A DNA stretch of 64,000 nucleotides from contig NZ_PYWX01000053.1 in NCBI RefSeq assembly GCF_003031675.1, positions 124,001-188,000 on the forward strand, given 5' to 3'. Shown here piece after piece: positions 20,985 to 28,910 of this stretch. The translations under genes and the position numbers were made by a program. The notes under the pieces are model-generated. The model searched no databases and had not been told where the DNA came from. It saw only the letters and a program-made list of their open reading frames with translations. Positions within the stretch are counted from its first letter, which is position 1. Every line of letters starts with the position of its first letter. Source of the stretch: Pseudomonas palleroniana. GTDB taxonomy: Bacteria; Pseudomonadota; Gammaproteobacteria; Pseudomonadales; Pseudomonadaceae.

Positions 20985-21000
20985 AGCGAGCAAGCTCGCT
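20985..21000. repeat. Short REP-like palindrome
   Basis: AGCGAG and CTCGCT flank CAAG in the gap between the kinase and the AidB-like gene. It resembles the core of another pseudomonad repeat unit (GCGAGCAAGCTCGC), but only one copy is seen in this window. Confidence 0.4.
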
Positions 21001-21048
21001 CCTGTAAACCGCCTTGATCGACGTGGCCTTTATTTCAGGAGGCCCGCC

Positions 21049-22698
21049 ATGAACCTGCATTCGTTCGCCGAAACCCACGACGTCACCAACCAGCCGCCCT
21101 CCCTGGACGGTACCAACCTCTACCGCGTCGACTTGCCCCTGCAAGAATGGTCGCGGCGTTTCGGCGCCGGCTGGGCGCAGACACGTATCGATGCTTACGG
21201 TGCGCTGGCCGGTGGCCCGTTGATGGAAGCCGGGTTCCTGGCCAACCAGAACAAGCCGGTGTTCAATAGCCATGACCGTTATGGTCATCGCATCGACCTG
21301 GTTGAATTTCACCCGGCTTATCATGAACTGATGCGCACCGCCGTCGAACATGGCCTGCCGTCGCTGCCCTGGGCCCATCCGCAGCCCGGTGCCCATGTGG
21401 CCCGCGCTGCGATGACCTACCTGCACAGCCAGGCCGAAGCCGGTACCGGCTGCCCGCTGACCATGACCTTCGCCTGCGTGCCGGCGCTGCGCCTGCAGCC
21501 AGACCTGGCGCAGACCTGGCTGCCCAAAGTGCTCAACACCCAATACGATCCGCGCAACGTCGGCATCGCGCACAAGGGCGGTGCCACCATCGGCATGGCC
21601 ATGACCGAGAAGCAGGGTGGCACCGATGTGCGCGCCAACACCACCCGTGCCTTCCCGGTGGGCGCGGGCGGCCCCGGGCAAGCCTATGAACTGGTGGGGC
21701 ACAAGTGGTTCTGCTCGGCACCGATGTGCGACGCGTTCCTGACCCTGGCCCAGACCGACAAGGGGCTCACCTGTTTCCTGCTGCCCAGGCACCGCCCGGA
21801 TGACACGCGCAACGAGTTCTACATCCAGCGCCTGAAAAACAAACTTGGCAACTGCTCCAATGCGTCCAGCGAAGTGGAGTTTCGCGGCGCCCTGGCCTGG
21901 ATGATCGGCGAGGAGGGGCGTGGCGTGCCGACCATCATCGAGATGGTCGCCATGACTCGCTTCGATTGCATGGTCGGCTCCAGTGCCCTGATGCGCCAGG
22001 CGCTGACCCAGGCCAGCCATCATTGCGCCCATCGCTCGGTCGGCGGTCGCGTGCTCAGCGCGCAACCGCTGATGCAAAACGTACTGGCCGATCTGGCCCT
22101 GGAGAGCGAAGCCTCCCTGGCATTGAGCCTGCGCATGGGGCGGGCGTTGGACCATCTCGCTGACGAGCAGGAAGCCAAGTTCGCCCGGCTGGTCACAGCG
22201 GTGGGCAAATATTGGATCTGCAAGCGTGCGCCGGCGATGATCAACGAAGCGGCCGAGTGCATGGGCGGCGCCGGGTATGTGGAGGACAGCATCCTGCCGC
22301 GCCTGTACCGTGAGGCACCGGTGAATTCGACGTGGGAAGGTTCGGGCAATGTGCAGTGCCTGGACGTGCTGCGGGCGTTGTCCAAAGAGCCGGGTGTGCT
22401 GGAGGCGCTGTTCGTCGAACTGGGCAGCGGTCACGGCGATAAACAACTGGCGCGGCATATCGAACAGTTGAAGACGGCGTTCATGGACACCCAGGATATC
22501 CAGTACCGCGCACGGCAACTGACCGAGGATATCGCCCTGGCCTTACAGGCAAAGCTGTTGCTGGAAGCGGGGAATGCGGCGGTCAGTGACGGGTTTATCG
22601 CCAGCCGGCTGGGGGCATCGTCCGGCCGCGTGTATGGCACCTTGCCGCGAGGGGTGGAAGTCGAGGCGATTGTTGCGCGTTCCACGCCAGCCCTTTGA
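21049..22698 (+). CDS. AidB-like acyl-CoA dehydrogenase family protein
   Basis: Flavoprotein of 549 residues, the AidB length and longer than usual acyl-CoA dehydrogenases. AidB features are visible: N-terminal TNQPPSLDGTNLY, an FHPAYHELM segment, GMAMTEKQGGTDVRAN for FAD and substrate binding, KWFCSAPMCDAFL, and a longer C-terminal helical part. E. coli AidB binds DNA and is induced by alkylation stress; whether this one does is unknown, and no ada gene is near. A strong AGGAGG ribosome site precedes ATG 21049. Confidence 0.86.
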   Translation: MNLHSFAETHDVTNQPPSLDGTNLYRVDLPLQEWSRRFGAGWAQTRIDAYGALAGGPLMEAGFLANQNKPVFNSHDRYGHRIDLVEFHPAYHELMRTAVEHGLPSLPWAHPQPGAHVARAAMTYLHSQAEAGTGCPLTMTFACVPALRLQPDLAQTWLPKVLNTQYDPRNVGIAHKGGATIGMAMTEKQGGTDVRANTTRAFPVGAGGPGQAYELVGHKWFCSAPMCDAFLTLAQTDKGLTCFLLPRHRPDDTRNEFYIQRLKNKLGNCSNASSEVEFRGALAWMIGEEGRGVPTIIEMVAMTRFDCMVGSSALMRQALTQASHHCAHRSVGGRVLSAQPLMQNVLADLALESEASLALSLRMGRALDHLADEQEAKFARLVTAVGKYWICKRAPAMINEAAECMGGAGYVEDSILPRLYREAPVNSTWEGSGNVQCLDVLRALSKEPGVLEALFVELGSGHGDKQLARHIEQLKTAFMDTQDIQYRARQLTEDIALALQAKLLLEAGNAAVSDGFIASRLGASSGRVYGTLPRGVEVEAIVARSTPAL

Positions 22699-22807
22699 GG
22701 CGCTCGGTCAAGCCCACCCATTTTGCACGCATTTCAATCCTTGGTTTCCGTCCAGCAGGGATACAGGCAAGATAAAGGCCTGCAAGTCAGAACACAGGAT
22801 GCTTACC

Positions 22808-24271
22808 GTGACCGAAGCTTTTGTTGTCGTTCAAACCGCTGAAGAAGCCGTGGACCGGCTGGCGGCTCTGCATGAGCGTGCTACCGGGGCGCTCAATCAG
22901 GCTCTCAAGCAATACCTCAAGAACCGCGTCGAACCCGACGCCGAACAGCGCGCACTGTTTCGCTACCCGGAACTGCGCCTGACCTACCATTGCCACGGTG
23001 AAGTCCCACAGACCACCCGGGCATATGCCAAGGTCCAACTGCCGGGAACCTACAGCGTTACCGTCACCCATCCTGCGGCGTTCCGTAAGTATCTGCTGGA
23101 GCAACTGGTGCCGCTGATGCACGACTTCACCGTGACGGTAGAAGTGGGCGTCAGCCAGCAGAACATCCCTTACCCGTACGTGGTGGAGCAGGGCGACGAA
23201 CTGGCCGGCTCCGGCGTTACCGCCGCGACCCTGGCTCGCGTATTCCCCAGCACCGACCTGTCCGCCGCCACCGACGGCATCGCCGATGGCCTCTACGATT
23301 GGGAAAACACCGACCCGCTGCCTCTGGCACTGTTCGATGCGGCCCGCGTGGACTTTTCCCTGCGTCGCCTGGTGCACTACACCGGTAGCGACTGGCGCCA
23401 TGTGCAGCCGTGGATTCTGCTGACCAACTACCATCGCTATGTTGACCAGTTCATCGTGCATGGCCTGGAGCAACTGCGCAGCGACCCGCGCTTTATCCGC
23501 ATGGTGCTGCCGGGCAACGTGGTGATCGACAAGAGCATGGATCACGGCGAAGCCTCGGCGATTGCCGCCGGTGTGGTCTGGCACCGCTATCAGATGCCGG
23601 CCTACCACTTGCAGGCCGCTGACGGCCACGGCGTGACCCTGGTGAACATTGGCGTCGGCCCGTCCAACGCCAAGAACATCACCGACCACCTGGCTGTGCT
23701 GCGCCCTCATTGCTGGCTGATGATCGGCCACTGCGGCGGCCTGCGCCAATCCCAGACCATCGGCGACTACGTACTGGCCCACGCCTATATGCGCCGCGAC
23801 GGGATTCTCGATCGCGTCGTGCCGCCGAACATTCCGATCCCGGCCCTGGCCGAAGTGCAACTGGCGCTGCAGCAGGCCGCGGCGAATGTCACCGGCGAGA
23901 AAGGCGAAGAGCTGAAAAAACGCCTGCGCACCGGCACCGTGCTGACCTACGACGACCGCAACTGGGAACTGCGTTGGGCCCAGGAACGGCCGCTGATCAA
24001 CCTGTCCCGCGCCGTGGCGGTGGATATGGAAAGCGGCACCATTGCCGCCCAGGGCTACCGCTTGCGTGTGCCTTACGGCACCTTGCTGTGTGTGTCGGAC
24101 AAACCGTTGCACAGTGAGATCAAGCTGCCAGGTTCGGCCAACGCGTTCTATGAGCGCGCGGTCAGCCAGCACTTGAAGATCGGCATCGAGGCGGTCGACC
24201 TGTTGCGCACCGAGCTCAACTCGCTGCACTCGCGCAAGCTGCGCAGCTTCGACGAACCACCGTTCCGCTAA
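22808..24271 (+). CDS. amn: AMP nucleosidase
   Basis: Hydrolyses AMP to adenine and ribose 5-phosphate in the cytoplasm. The 487-residue protein has the Amn N-terminal domain (LKQYLKNRVEPD, FRYPELRLTYH) and a nucleoside-phosphorylase domain (VNIGVGPSNAKNITDHLAVLRPHCWLMIGHCGGLR, VAVDMESGTIAAQGYR), where the VDMES Glu recognises ribose. I prefer GTG 22808 because AGGA is 9 bases upstream; ATG 22799 is in frame but has no room for a ribosome site. It probably has its own promoter, 109 bases after the AidB-like gene. Confidence 0.93.
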   Translation: MTEAFVVVQTAEEAVDRLAALHERATGALNQALKQYLKNRVEPDAEQRALFRYPELRLTYHCHGEVPQTTRAYAKVQLPGTYSVTVTHPAAFRKYLLEQLVPLMHDFTVTVEVGVSQQNIPYPYVVEQGDELAGSGVTAATLARVFPSTDLSAATDGIADGLYDWENTDPLPLALFDAARVDFSLRRLVHYTGSDWRHVQPWILLTNYHRYVDQFIVHGLEQLRSDPRFIRMVLPGNVVIDKSMDHGEASAIAAGVVWHRYQMPAYHLQAADGHGVTLVNIGVGPSNAKNITDHLAVLRPHCWLMIGHCGGLRQSQTIGDYVLAHAYMRRDGILDRVVPPNIPIPALAEVQLALQQAAANVTGEKGEELKKRLRTGTVLTYDDRNWELRWAQERPLINLSRAVAVDMESGTIAAQGYRLRVPYGTLLCVSDKPLHSEIKLPGSANAFYERAVSQHLKIGIEAVDLLRTELNSLHSRKLRSFDEPPFR

Positions 24272-24290
24272 GCGGTTGGGATGGTCATTT

Positions 24291-24340
24291 AGCGGTCAGG
24301 CCACTAGCATTGTCGGTCCTGACCGTTAGATGTTCTTTTT
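24291..24340 (+). terminator. Probable amn terminator
   Basis: AGCGGTCAGG at 24291-24300 pairs with CCTGACCGTT at 24318-24327, followed a few bases later by TTCTTTTT. It lies between the amn stop and the rluE start, so it may also act as a leader element for rluE. Confidence 0.5.
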
Positions 24341-24343
24341 GCC

Positions 24344-24979
24344 ATGTCCCGTCCCACTCGCCCCGATTCGCGCCGCCCTGGCGTGAAACCTCCGTATTCC
24401 GCTGCGCGGCGTGTCGCCAAGGCGCCCCCGGCCGAGCCGAAGCTGATCCTGTTCAATAAGCCGTTCGATGTACTGACCCAGTTCAGCGACGAAGGCGGGC
24501 GTGCGACCCTCAAGGACTTTATCGACATCCCCGGTATCTACCCGGCCGGTCGCCTGGACCGTGACAGCGAGGGGTTGTTGTTGCTGACCAACGATGGGCA
24601 ACTGCAGGCGCGGATTGCCGACCCCAAGCATAAGCTGGCGAAAACCTACTGGGTGCAAGTCGAAGGCGAGCCAACGCCAGAGCAGCTGCAACGCCTGCGT
24701 GACGGCGTGGAGCTTAACGACGGCATGACCCTGCCCGCCGAAGCGCGCCAATTGGATGAGCCCCAGTTGTGGCCACGCAACCCACCGGTACGCTTTCGCA
24801 AAAGCGTGCCGACGTCGTGGCTGGAGTTGGTGATTCGCGAAGGCCGCAACCGCCAAGTGCGGCGCATGACGGCGGCGGTTGGGTTGCCGACCTTGCGCCT
24901 GGTGCGGGTACGCATTGGCGGCTGGTCGATCGATGGCCTGGATCAAGGCCAGTGGAAGGAAGTGCCGGCGCGTTTATAG
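24344..24979 (+). CDS. rluE: 23S rRNA pseudouridine(2457) synthase
   Basis: RsuA/RluE-family pseudouridine synthase of 211 residues. Motifs: [16 protein letters not shown], the catalytic Asp in [28 protein letters not shown] and [22 protein letters not shown]. There is no N-terminal S4 domain, only a basic 30-residue extension; this is the RluE layout, and RsuA or RluB would have S4. The last 6 bases overlap the convergent DUF2788 gene. Confidence 0.92.
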   Translation: MSRPTRPDSRRPGVKPPYSAARRVAKAPPAEPKLILFNKPFDVLTQFSDEGGRATLKDFIDIPGIYPAGRLDRDSEGLLLLTNDGQLQARIADPKHKLAKTYWVQVEGEPTPEQLQRLRDGVELNDGMTLPAEARQLDEPQLWPRNPPVRFRKSVPTSWLELVIREGRNRQVRRMTAAVGLPTLRLVRVRIGGWSIDGLDQGQWKEVPARL

Positions 24980-25192
24980 GGCGCCGGATTCGATCAGGCC
25001 GATCACCACGCTTTTGATGATGAACGCCGCCACGCCCAGCCCCAGTACGAAAAACAGGATGAACGAGCCAAAGCGACCGGCTTTGGACTTCTTCGCGAGG
25101 TCCCAGACGATAAAACCCATGAAAATAATCAGGACAGTGACCAGGCCGGTCATCATCCATTCTTCAAACAGGGCGGGGTCGATGTTGTTCAT
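24974..25192 (-). CDS. DUF2788 membrane protein
   Basis: Small inner-membrane protein (72 residues) with two predicted membrane helices (about 14-33 and 44-66) joined by a charged turn, [13 protein letters not shown]. The DUF2788 family is restricted mainly to pseudomonads and relatives; its function is unknown. It starts with [14 protein letters not shown]. It overlaps the 3' end of rluE on the opposite strand and is followed upstream by a REPIN. Confidence 0.85.
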   Translation of the reverse strand: MNNIDPALFEEWMMTGLVTVLIIFMGFIVWDLAKKSKAGRFGSFILFFVLGLGVAAFIIKSVVIGLIESGAL

Positions 25193-25264
25193 GGGGATTT
25201 TTCCGGCAGTGAAGGCGGCGAGTATACGGCAGCGCTACTGACGCAATATTGACCTGGATCGAAC

Positions 25265-25354
25265 TGTGGGAGGGGGCTTGCTCCCGATGGCGGAGTGTCA
25301 TTCACTGGATGCATCAACTGACACACTGCCATCGGGAGCAAGCCCCCTCCCACA
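25265..25354. repeat. REPIN (paired REP arms)
   Basis: Inverted arms at 25265-25290 and 25328-25354, with loop bases GTGTCA ... TGACAC extending the pairing. It lies between the DUF2788 start and the lrp stop. Confidence 0.9.
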
Positions 25355-25377
25355 TTGGATCGCCATTGTTCTTGGGG

Positions 25378-25857
25378 TCAGGTGCGCAGGTGGGTCAGGG
25401 GCAGTTCGGTGCTGTTCAACACCTGGTTCAGCACAAAGCTCGACCGCACGCTGGTCACGCCTTCGATGCGGGTCAGGTGGCCCAGCAGCAATTTTTGATA
25501 GTGGTCCATATCCGGCACCACGACTTTCAATTGATAGTCCGCATCCATCCCGGTCACCAGGCTGCATTCCAGCACCTGGGGCAGGGTGCGGATGGCCGCT
25601 TCGAAGTTCTCGAAACGCTCTGGCGTGTGACGGTCCATGCCGATCAATACATAGGCTGTGAGGCTCAGGCCCAGCATCTTGCGGTCGAGCAAGGCGACCT
25701 GGCGGGCAATGTAGCCGTCGTCTTCCAATTGCTTGACCCGGCGAGAGCAGGGCGACGGTGACAGGCCGATGCGCTCGGCCAACTCCTGATTGGAGATCCT
25801 CGCGTCGCGCTGCAATTCCGCCAAAATACTCAGGTCGTATCGGTCAAGCTTGCTCAT
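25378..25857 (-). CDS. Lrp/AsnC family regulator
   Basis: DNA-binding regulator of 159 residues. The N-terminal helix-turn-helix (residues 5-60) has DRYDLSILAELQRDARISNQELAERIGLSPSPCSRRVKQLED, and a C-terminal RAM ligand/oligomer domain (about 70-150) has YVLIGMDRHTPERFENFE and VVVPDMDHYQKLLL. It resembles the Lrp-like branch found beside amino-acid genes, but no such gene is adjacent, so the regulon is unknown. Its promoter lies in the 430-base gap shared with the DUF6515 gene; an 8-bp palindrome, TTGCGCAA, at about 25913-25920 could be part of it. Confidence 0.9.
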   Translation of the reverse strand: MSKLDRYDLSILAELQRDARISNQELAERIGLSPSPCSRRVKQLEDDGYIARQVALLDRKMLGLSLTAYVLIGMDRHTPERFENFEAAIRTLPQVLECSLVTGMDADYQLKVVVPDMDHYQKLLLGHLTRIEGVTSVRSSFVLNQVLNSTELPLTHLRT

Positions 25858-26171
25858 TGGGTTGGCCTTTGTCGTAACTATTGCGGTGAATTATCTATGA
25901 AGGGTTAAAAATTGCGCAAGCACTGTTTATTGACGCAATCTTCGCAATCATCTGTCGGGCACACGCGGGTATCGTTATCAACAGAATCACCGCCTGGACA
26001 ACAGTCCACTCCCAGCGAGCCCAATCAGGCACGCTGCGGCCGCCGCCCCAGCAGGGTTGAGCCGGCCTCCAGGCTGCACACTGTCTACCAGACGGCGTGA
26101 GGTGAGCCAACGTCAAAAGCGTTGAGCCAGGACAAAATTCTCAAGGGGTGGCCGACGGGTCGCCCCTTTTT
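25858..26171 (+). ncRNA. Possible untranslated transcript next to lrp
   Basis: This stretch has no convincing reading frame on either strand yet ends in a plus-strand intrinsic terminator (26143-26171), well before the next promoter and gene. Something must be transcribed rightward here: a small RNA, or a leader for the DUF6515 gene. A possible -35 (TTGACG, in GTTTATTGACGCAATC near 25930) is present but the -10 is unclear. I do not recognise the sequence as a known RNA family. Confidence 0.35.
26143..26171 (+). terminator. Rho-independent terminator
   Basis: AAGGGGTGGCC pairs with GGTCGCCCCTT (one mismatch and one G-U) across GACG, and the stem runs into five T residues. The direction is clearly plus strand. 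There is no gene immediately upstream on that strand. Confidence 0.75.
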
Positions 26172-26178
26172 CTTTGCC

Positions 26179-26207
26179 TTGAGAAAATTGTTCTCGTGAC
26201 TGATAAC
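26179..26207 (+). promoter_or_regulatory. Likely sigma70 promoter of the DUF6515 gene
   Basis: TTGAGA and GATAAC are separated by 17 bases, about 85 bases before ATG 26289 and just after the terminator. GAGAA ... TTCTC inside the spacer region forms a small inverted repeat that could be an operator. Confidence 0.5.
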
Positions 26208-26288
26208 CTGTCTCAGAACCGGGTGAGGCTTTTCCAGTCTCATATATGAGGCCGGGTATCCAGGCCCTAATCCGCAGTGAGGAATAGC

Positions 26289-27338
26289 ATGAAACGCATC
26301 TGGCGTTTGGCAGGTGTAGGTTTGCTGATGGTCACCGTCAGCGCGCAAGTGATGGCTGATGACCCCCGTTCTGAAGGCGGCGGCCAACATGAAAGAGGGC
26401 CGGAGGGTGGGCGGCAGGGCAACGAACCGCCCCGCCCGCAAAACAACCAGCCCCGTCCACAGAATCAACATTTCGAGAACAATGCGCCGCGCCCGCAAAA
26501 CGAGCATTTCGAGCGTGGCGAGCAGCAGGGGCACGGGCAGTGGCAAGGCCGGCCGCAAGGCGCCGAATCGCCTCGGCCAGCGCCGCAGCCTGCGAATAAC
26601 CTGCCGATCCAGGGGCGCCCGGACACCGTTCGGCAAACCCAGGAGCCGCGCCAGGGTTACTATCAGGACATCCCACGGCGTAATGACGGCAATCCGCATT
26701 GGCAGCCCGGTAATGGCCCCGGGCCGCGTCCCGGTGGCGGTTTCAACAATGGCCGCCCCGATGACCACCGCTGGCCAGGCCGCCCCGATGGGCACGGCAA
26801 CGGCTGGGGCCCAGGCCCGCAATACCGACCGGGCTATGTCGTCGACCGTTTCCCCGAGCGTAATTACCGCGTTCCCTACCGTGGCCAGGATTATTTCTAC
26901 TCTGGTGGCTATTGGTATCGCCCGCAAGGCCCGCGTTATGTGGTGGTAACGCCGCCGTACGGTATCCGCGTGCAATACCTGCCGGATTACGCACGGGAAG
27001 TGTGGGTGGGCAGTGCGCTGTTCTTCCTCGCGGCCGGCGCCTATTACACCTACGAAAGCAGCACCCAGCAGTACGTGGTGGTGCAACCGCCGACCCAAGT
27101 GCCGACGCCGCCGCCGGCGCCACAGGGCAATGGTTACGACGTGGTGGCCTACCCGGCCAACGGCCAGTCACCGGGCCAGGTGCAACAGGATGGTTATGAC
27201 TGCTATCGCTGGGCGGTGCAGCAAAGCGGTTTTGATCCGCAGGCGGTGACCTACGCCCCGGCGCCTGCGGTGGTGCAAACCTACCGTCAGGCCCAGGGCA
27301 ACTGCCTGAGCAGTCGCGGTTATCAGGTGCAGTATTAG
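26289..27338 (+). CDS. DUF6515 family secreted Pro/Gln-rich protein
   Basis: Exported protein of 349 residues with a signal peptide ending near Ala23 (SAQVMA). Residues 25-180 are low-complexity, rich in Pro, Gln, Gly, Arg and His, with a repeated RPQNxxF/ENxxPRPQN pattern. A conserved C-terminal part has FPERNYRVPYRGQDYFYSGGYWYRP, a membrane-like hairpin (VWVGSALFFLAAGAYYTYES) and a YDCYRWAVQQSGFDP stretch seen in DUF6515 and glycine-zipper proteins. Function unknown; an envelope location is likely. ATG 26289 is preceded by TGAGGA. Its stop overlaps the convergent CDF gene by 4 bases. Confidence 0.8.
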   Translation: MKRIWRLAGVGLLMVTVSAQVMADDPRSEGGGQHERGPEGGRQGNEPPRPQNNQPRPQNQHFENNAPRPQNEHFERGEQQGHGQWQGRPQGAESPRPAPQPANNLPIQGRPDTVRQTQEPRQGYYQDIPRRNDGNPHWQPGNGPGPRPGGGFNNGRPDDHRWPGRPDGHGNGWGPGPQYRPGYVVDRFPERNYRVPYRGQDYFYSGGYWYRPQGPRYVVVTPPYGIRVQYLPDYAREVWVGSALFFLAAGAYYTYESSTQQYVVVQPPTQVPTPPPAPQGNGYDVVAYPANGQSPGQVQQDGYDCYRWAVQQSGFDPQAVTYAPAPAVVQTYRQAQGNCLSSRGYQVQY

Positions 27339-28228
27339 GTTTTATTGCCCGTGACCACTTCCCGCGGGTCGGCGTGCACCAGCACTTCGGCACGCGGGTA
27401 GGCTTGGTGAATGGCGTCGGCGGCTTGATCGCTGATGCCATGGGCGACTGACAGCGTCAATTCCCCCGGCAATTCCAGATGCAACTGCACGAACCAGTGG
27501 CTGCCGGAGATTCGCGTGCGCAAGTCATGGGCGCCCAATACACCGGGGACGCCACGGGCCAGTTCCAGCATGTGCTGGCTCACGTCCGGTGGCAGTTCCT
27601 CGTCCATCAATACCGCAAAGCTCTCCCGAGCGATCTGGATGGCGCTCCACAAGATGTAGGCGGCAATGCCCAGGCCGAACCAGGCGTCGACCTGATGGTA
27701 ACCAAAACCCGCCAACACCAGCGCCACCAGGATGCTGCCGTTGAGCATCAAGTCCGAGCGGTAGTGCAGCGAGTCGGCGCGTACCGCGTTGGAGCCGGTT
27801 TCACGGATGACCCGGTGTTGCAGCATCAGCAGCGCCACCGTCATCAACAGCGAAAAGACGATCACCCCGATGCTCAACCACGGCGCGCCGACGGGTTCCG
27901 GATGCTGCAAGCGCTGGTACGCCTGGAACGCGATCAACACCGCGCTGCCGGCGATAAACAGCGCCTGGGCCATGCCCGACAGCGACTCCGCCTTGCCGTG
28001 CCCATAACGGTGGTCGTCATCGGCCGGGCGCAGCGCGTAATGCACGGCGAGCAAATTCAGCAGCGAGGTCACGCCATCGAGCAGCGAGTCGGTCAACCCG
28101 GCGAGCATGCTCACCGAGCCGCTGAACCACCAGGCGATGGCCTTGGTGATAATCAGCGCGGAGGCCACGCCCACTGAAGCGCGGGTGGCCAGGCGCAGGA
28201 GCCTGGCGTGTTCAGGACTGCTGGTCAT
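27335..28228 (-). CDS. Cation diffusion facilitator (FieF-like) metal exporter
   Basis: Inner-membrane zinc/iron proton antiporter of 297 residues. Six membrane helices fill residues 12-205, with metal-site residues in the second and fifth helices (GLTDSLLDGVTSLLN, NAVRADSLHYRSDLM). A C-terminal cytoplasmic domain follows (DLRTRISGSHWFVQLHLELPG). The DxxxD/HxxxD layout matches FieF/YiiP. It is followed 9 bases upstream by a lipoprotein gene on the same strand, probably one transcript. Confidence 0.92.
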   Translation of the reverse strand: MTSSPEHARLLRLATRASVGVASALIITKAIAWWFSGSVSMLAGLTDSLLDGVTSLLNLLAVHYALRPADDDHRYGHGKAESLSGMAQALFIAGSAVLIAFQAYQRLQHPEPVGAPWLSIGVIVFSLLMTVALLMLQHRVIRETGSNAVRADSLHYRSDLMLNGSILVALVLAGFGYHQVDAWFGLGIAAYILWSAIQIARESFAVLMDEELPPDVSQHMLELARGVPGVLGAHDLRTRISGSHWFVQLHLELPGELTLSVAHGISDQAADAIHQAYPRAEVLVHADPREVVTGNKT

Positions 28229-28237
28229 GGACGATCC

Positions 28238-28657
28238 TTAGGCAGCGGGTTGCAGGCCCAGGGCGGCCAGTTGTTGCACGCTGCCCTTGAACTGGATCAG
28301 ACGCGGGTCATCGAGTGGCAGGCTGCGCCCGGTTTCTTGCTGGATGATGGTTTGCAGCTTGGCGTTGTCGACCTTGCCGTCTGCGCCAATGGCGTCGTGG
28401 AGTTTTGCCGGGTCAACCTGGGCGGTCTTGCCCGGTTCGAAGTAGATGGCGCCGGTGGCGAAGTCCACGCCGAACGCGATCAGGCCGGGGATTACATAGA
28501 ACAGCAGGCCCACGGCGTCGAGCACGGCAATCGCCGGGTCGATCTTGCCGTCGATCTGGCCACGGCGGTCCGGGTAGAAGATCGAACCGCAGGCGGTCAG
28601 CTGGCTCAACAGGGTGACGGCGAGGACACCGCCGATGATGCGGGAAGCGATACGCAT
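28238..28657 (-). CDS. Small lipoprotein of unknown function
   Basis: The 139-residue protein has a signal and lipobox QLTACGS (Cys23). A hydrophobic, glycine-containing segment follows (AVLDAVGLLFYVIPGLIAFGVDFATGAIYF, about 47-76), then a charged C-terminal helix-rich region. The pattern is that of a conserved pseudomonad envelope lipoprotein, but I know no function. ATG 28657 has AGGAG 8 bases upstream. It lies 9 bases before the metal exporter gene, so a shared operon is likely. Confidence 0.75.
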   Translation of the reverse strand: MRIASRIIGGVLAVTLLSQLTACGSIFYPDRRGQIDGKIDPAIAVLDAVGLLFYVIPGLIAFGVDFATGAIYFEPGKTAQVDPAKLHDAIGADGKVDNAKLQTIIQQETGRSLPLDDPRLIQFKGSVQQLAALGLQPAA

Positions 28658-28722
28658 GGAAACTCTCCTGAACACGTTTTAAGGGTGAATATAAGCCAGT
28701 TTTGTCAGGCGACGATGATCAA

Positions 28723-28813
28723 GTGTGGGAGGGGGCTTGCTCCCGATGGCAATGTGTCAGGCAACTGCTTGGCTACTGACCCACTGCTATCGGGAGCAAG
28801 CCCCCTCCCACAG
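28723..28813. repeat. REPIN between divergent genes
   Basis: Inverted arms at 28723-28750 and 28787-28813 with TGTCAGG/CTGAC pairing in the loop. Unlike most copies here, it lies between two divergent gene starts (lipoprotein and hrpB), about 100 bases upstream of hrpB. Confidence 0.88.
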
Positions 28814-28910
28814 TTGACCGCGTCGACAGCCCAGAACCGTGGTGTTGTTGAGACCATCATCGGCATCCGGCAGTTCGCCGTTATACTCGCCGCTCTGTTC
28901 TGGAGCCAGT

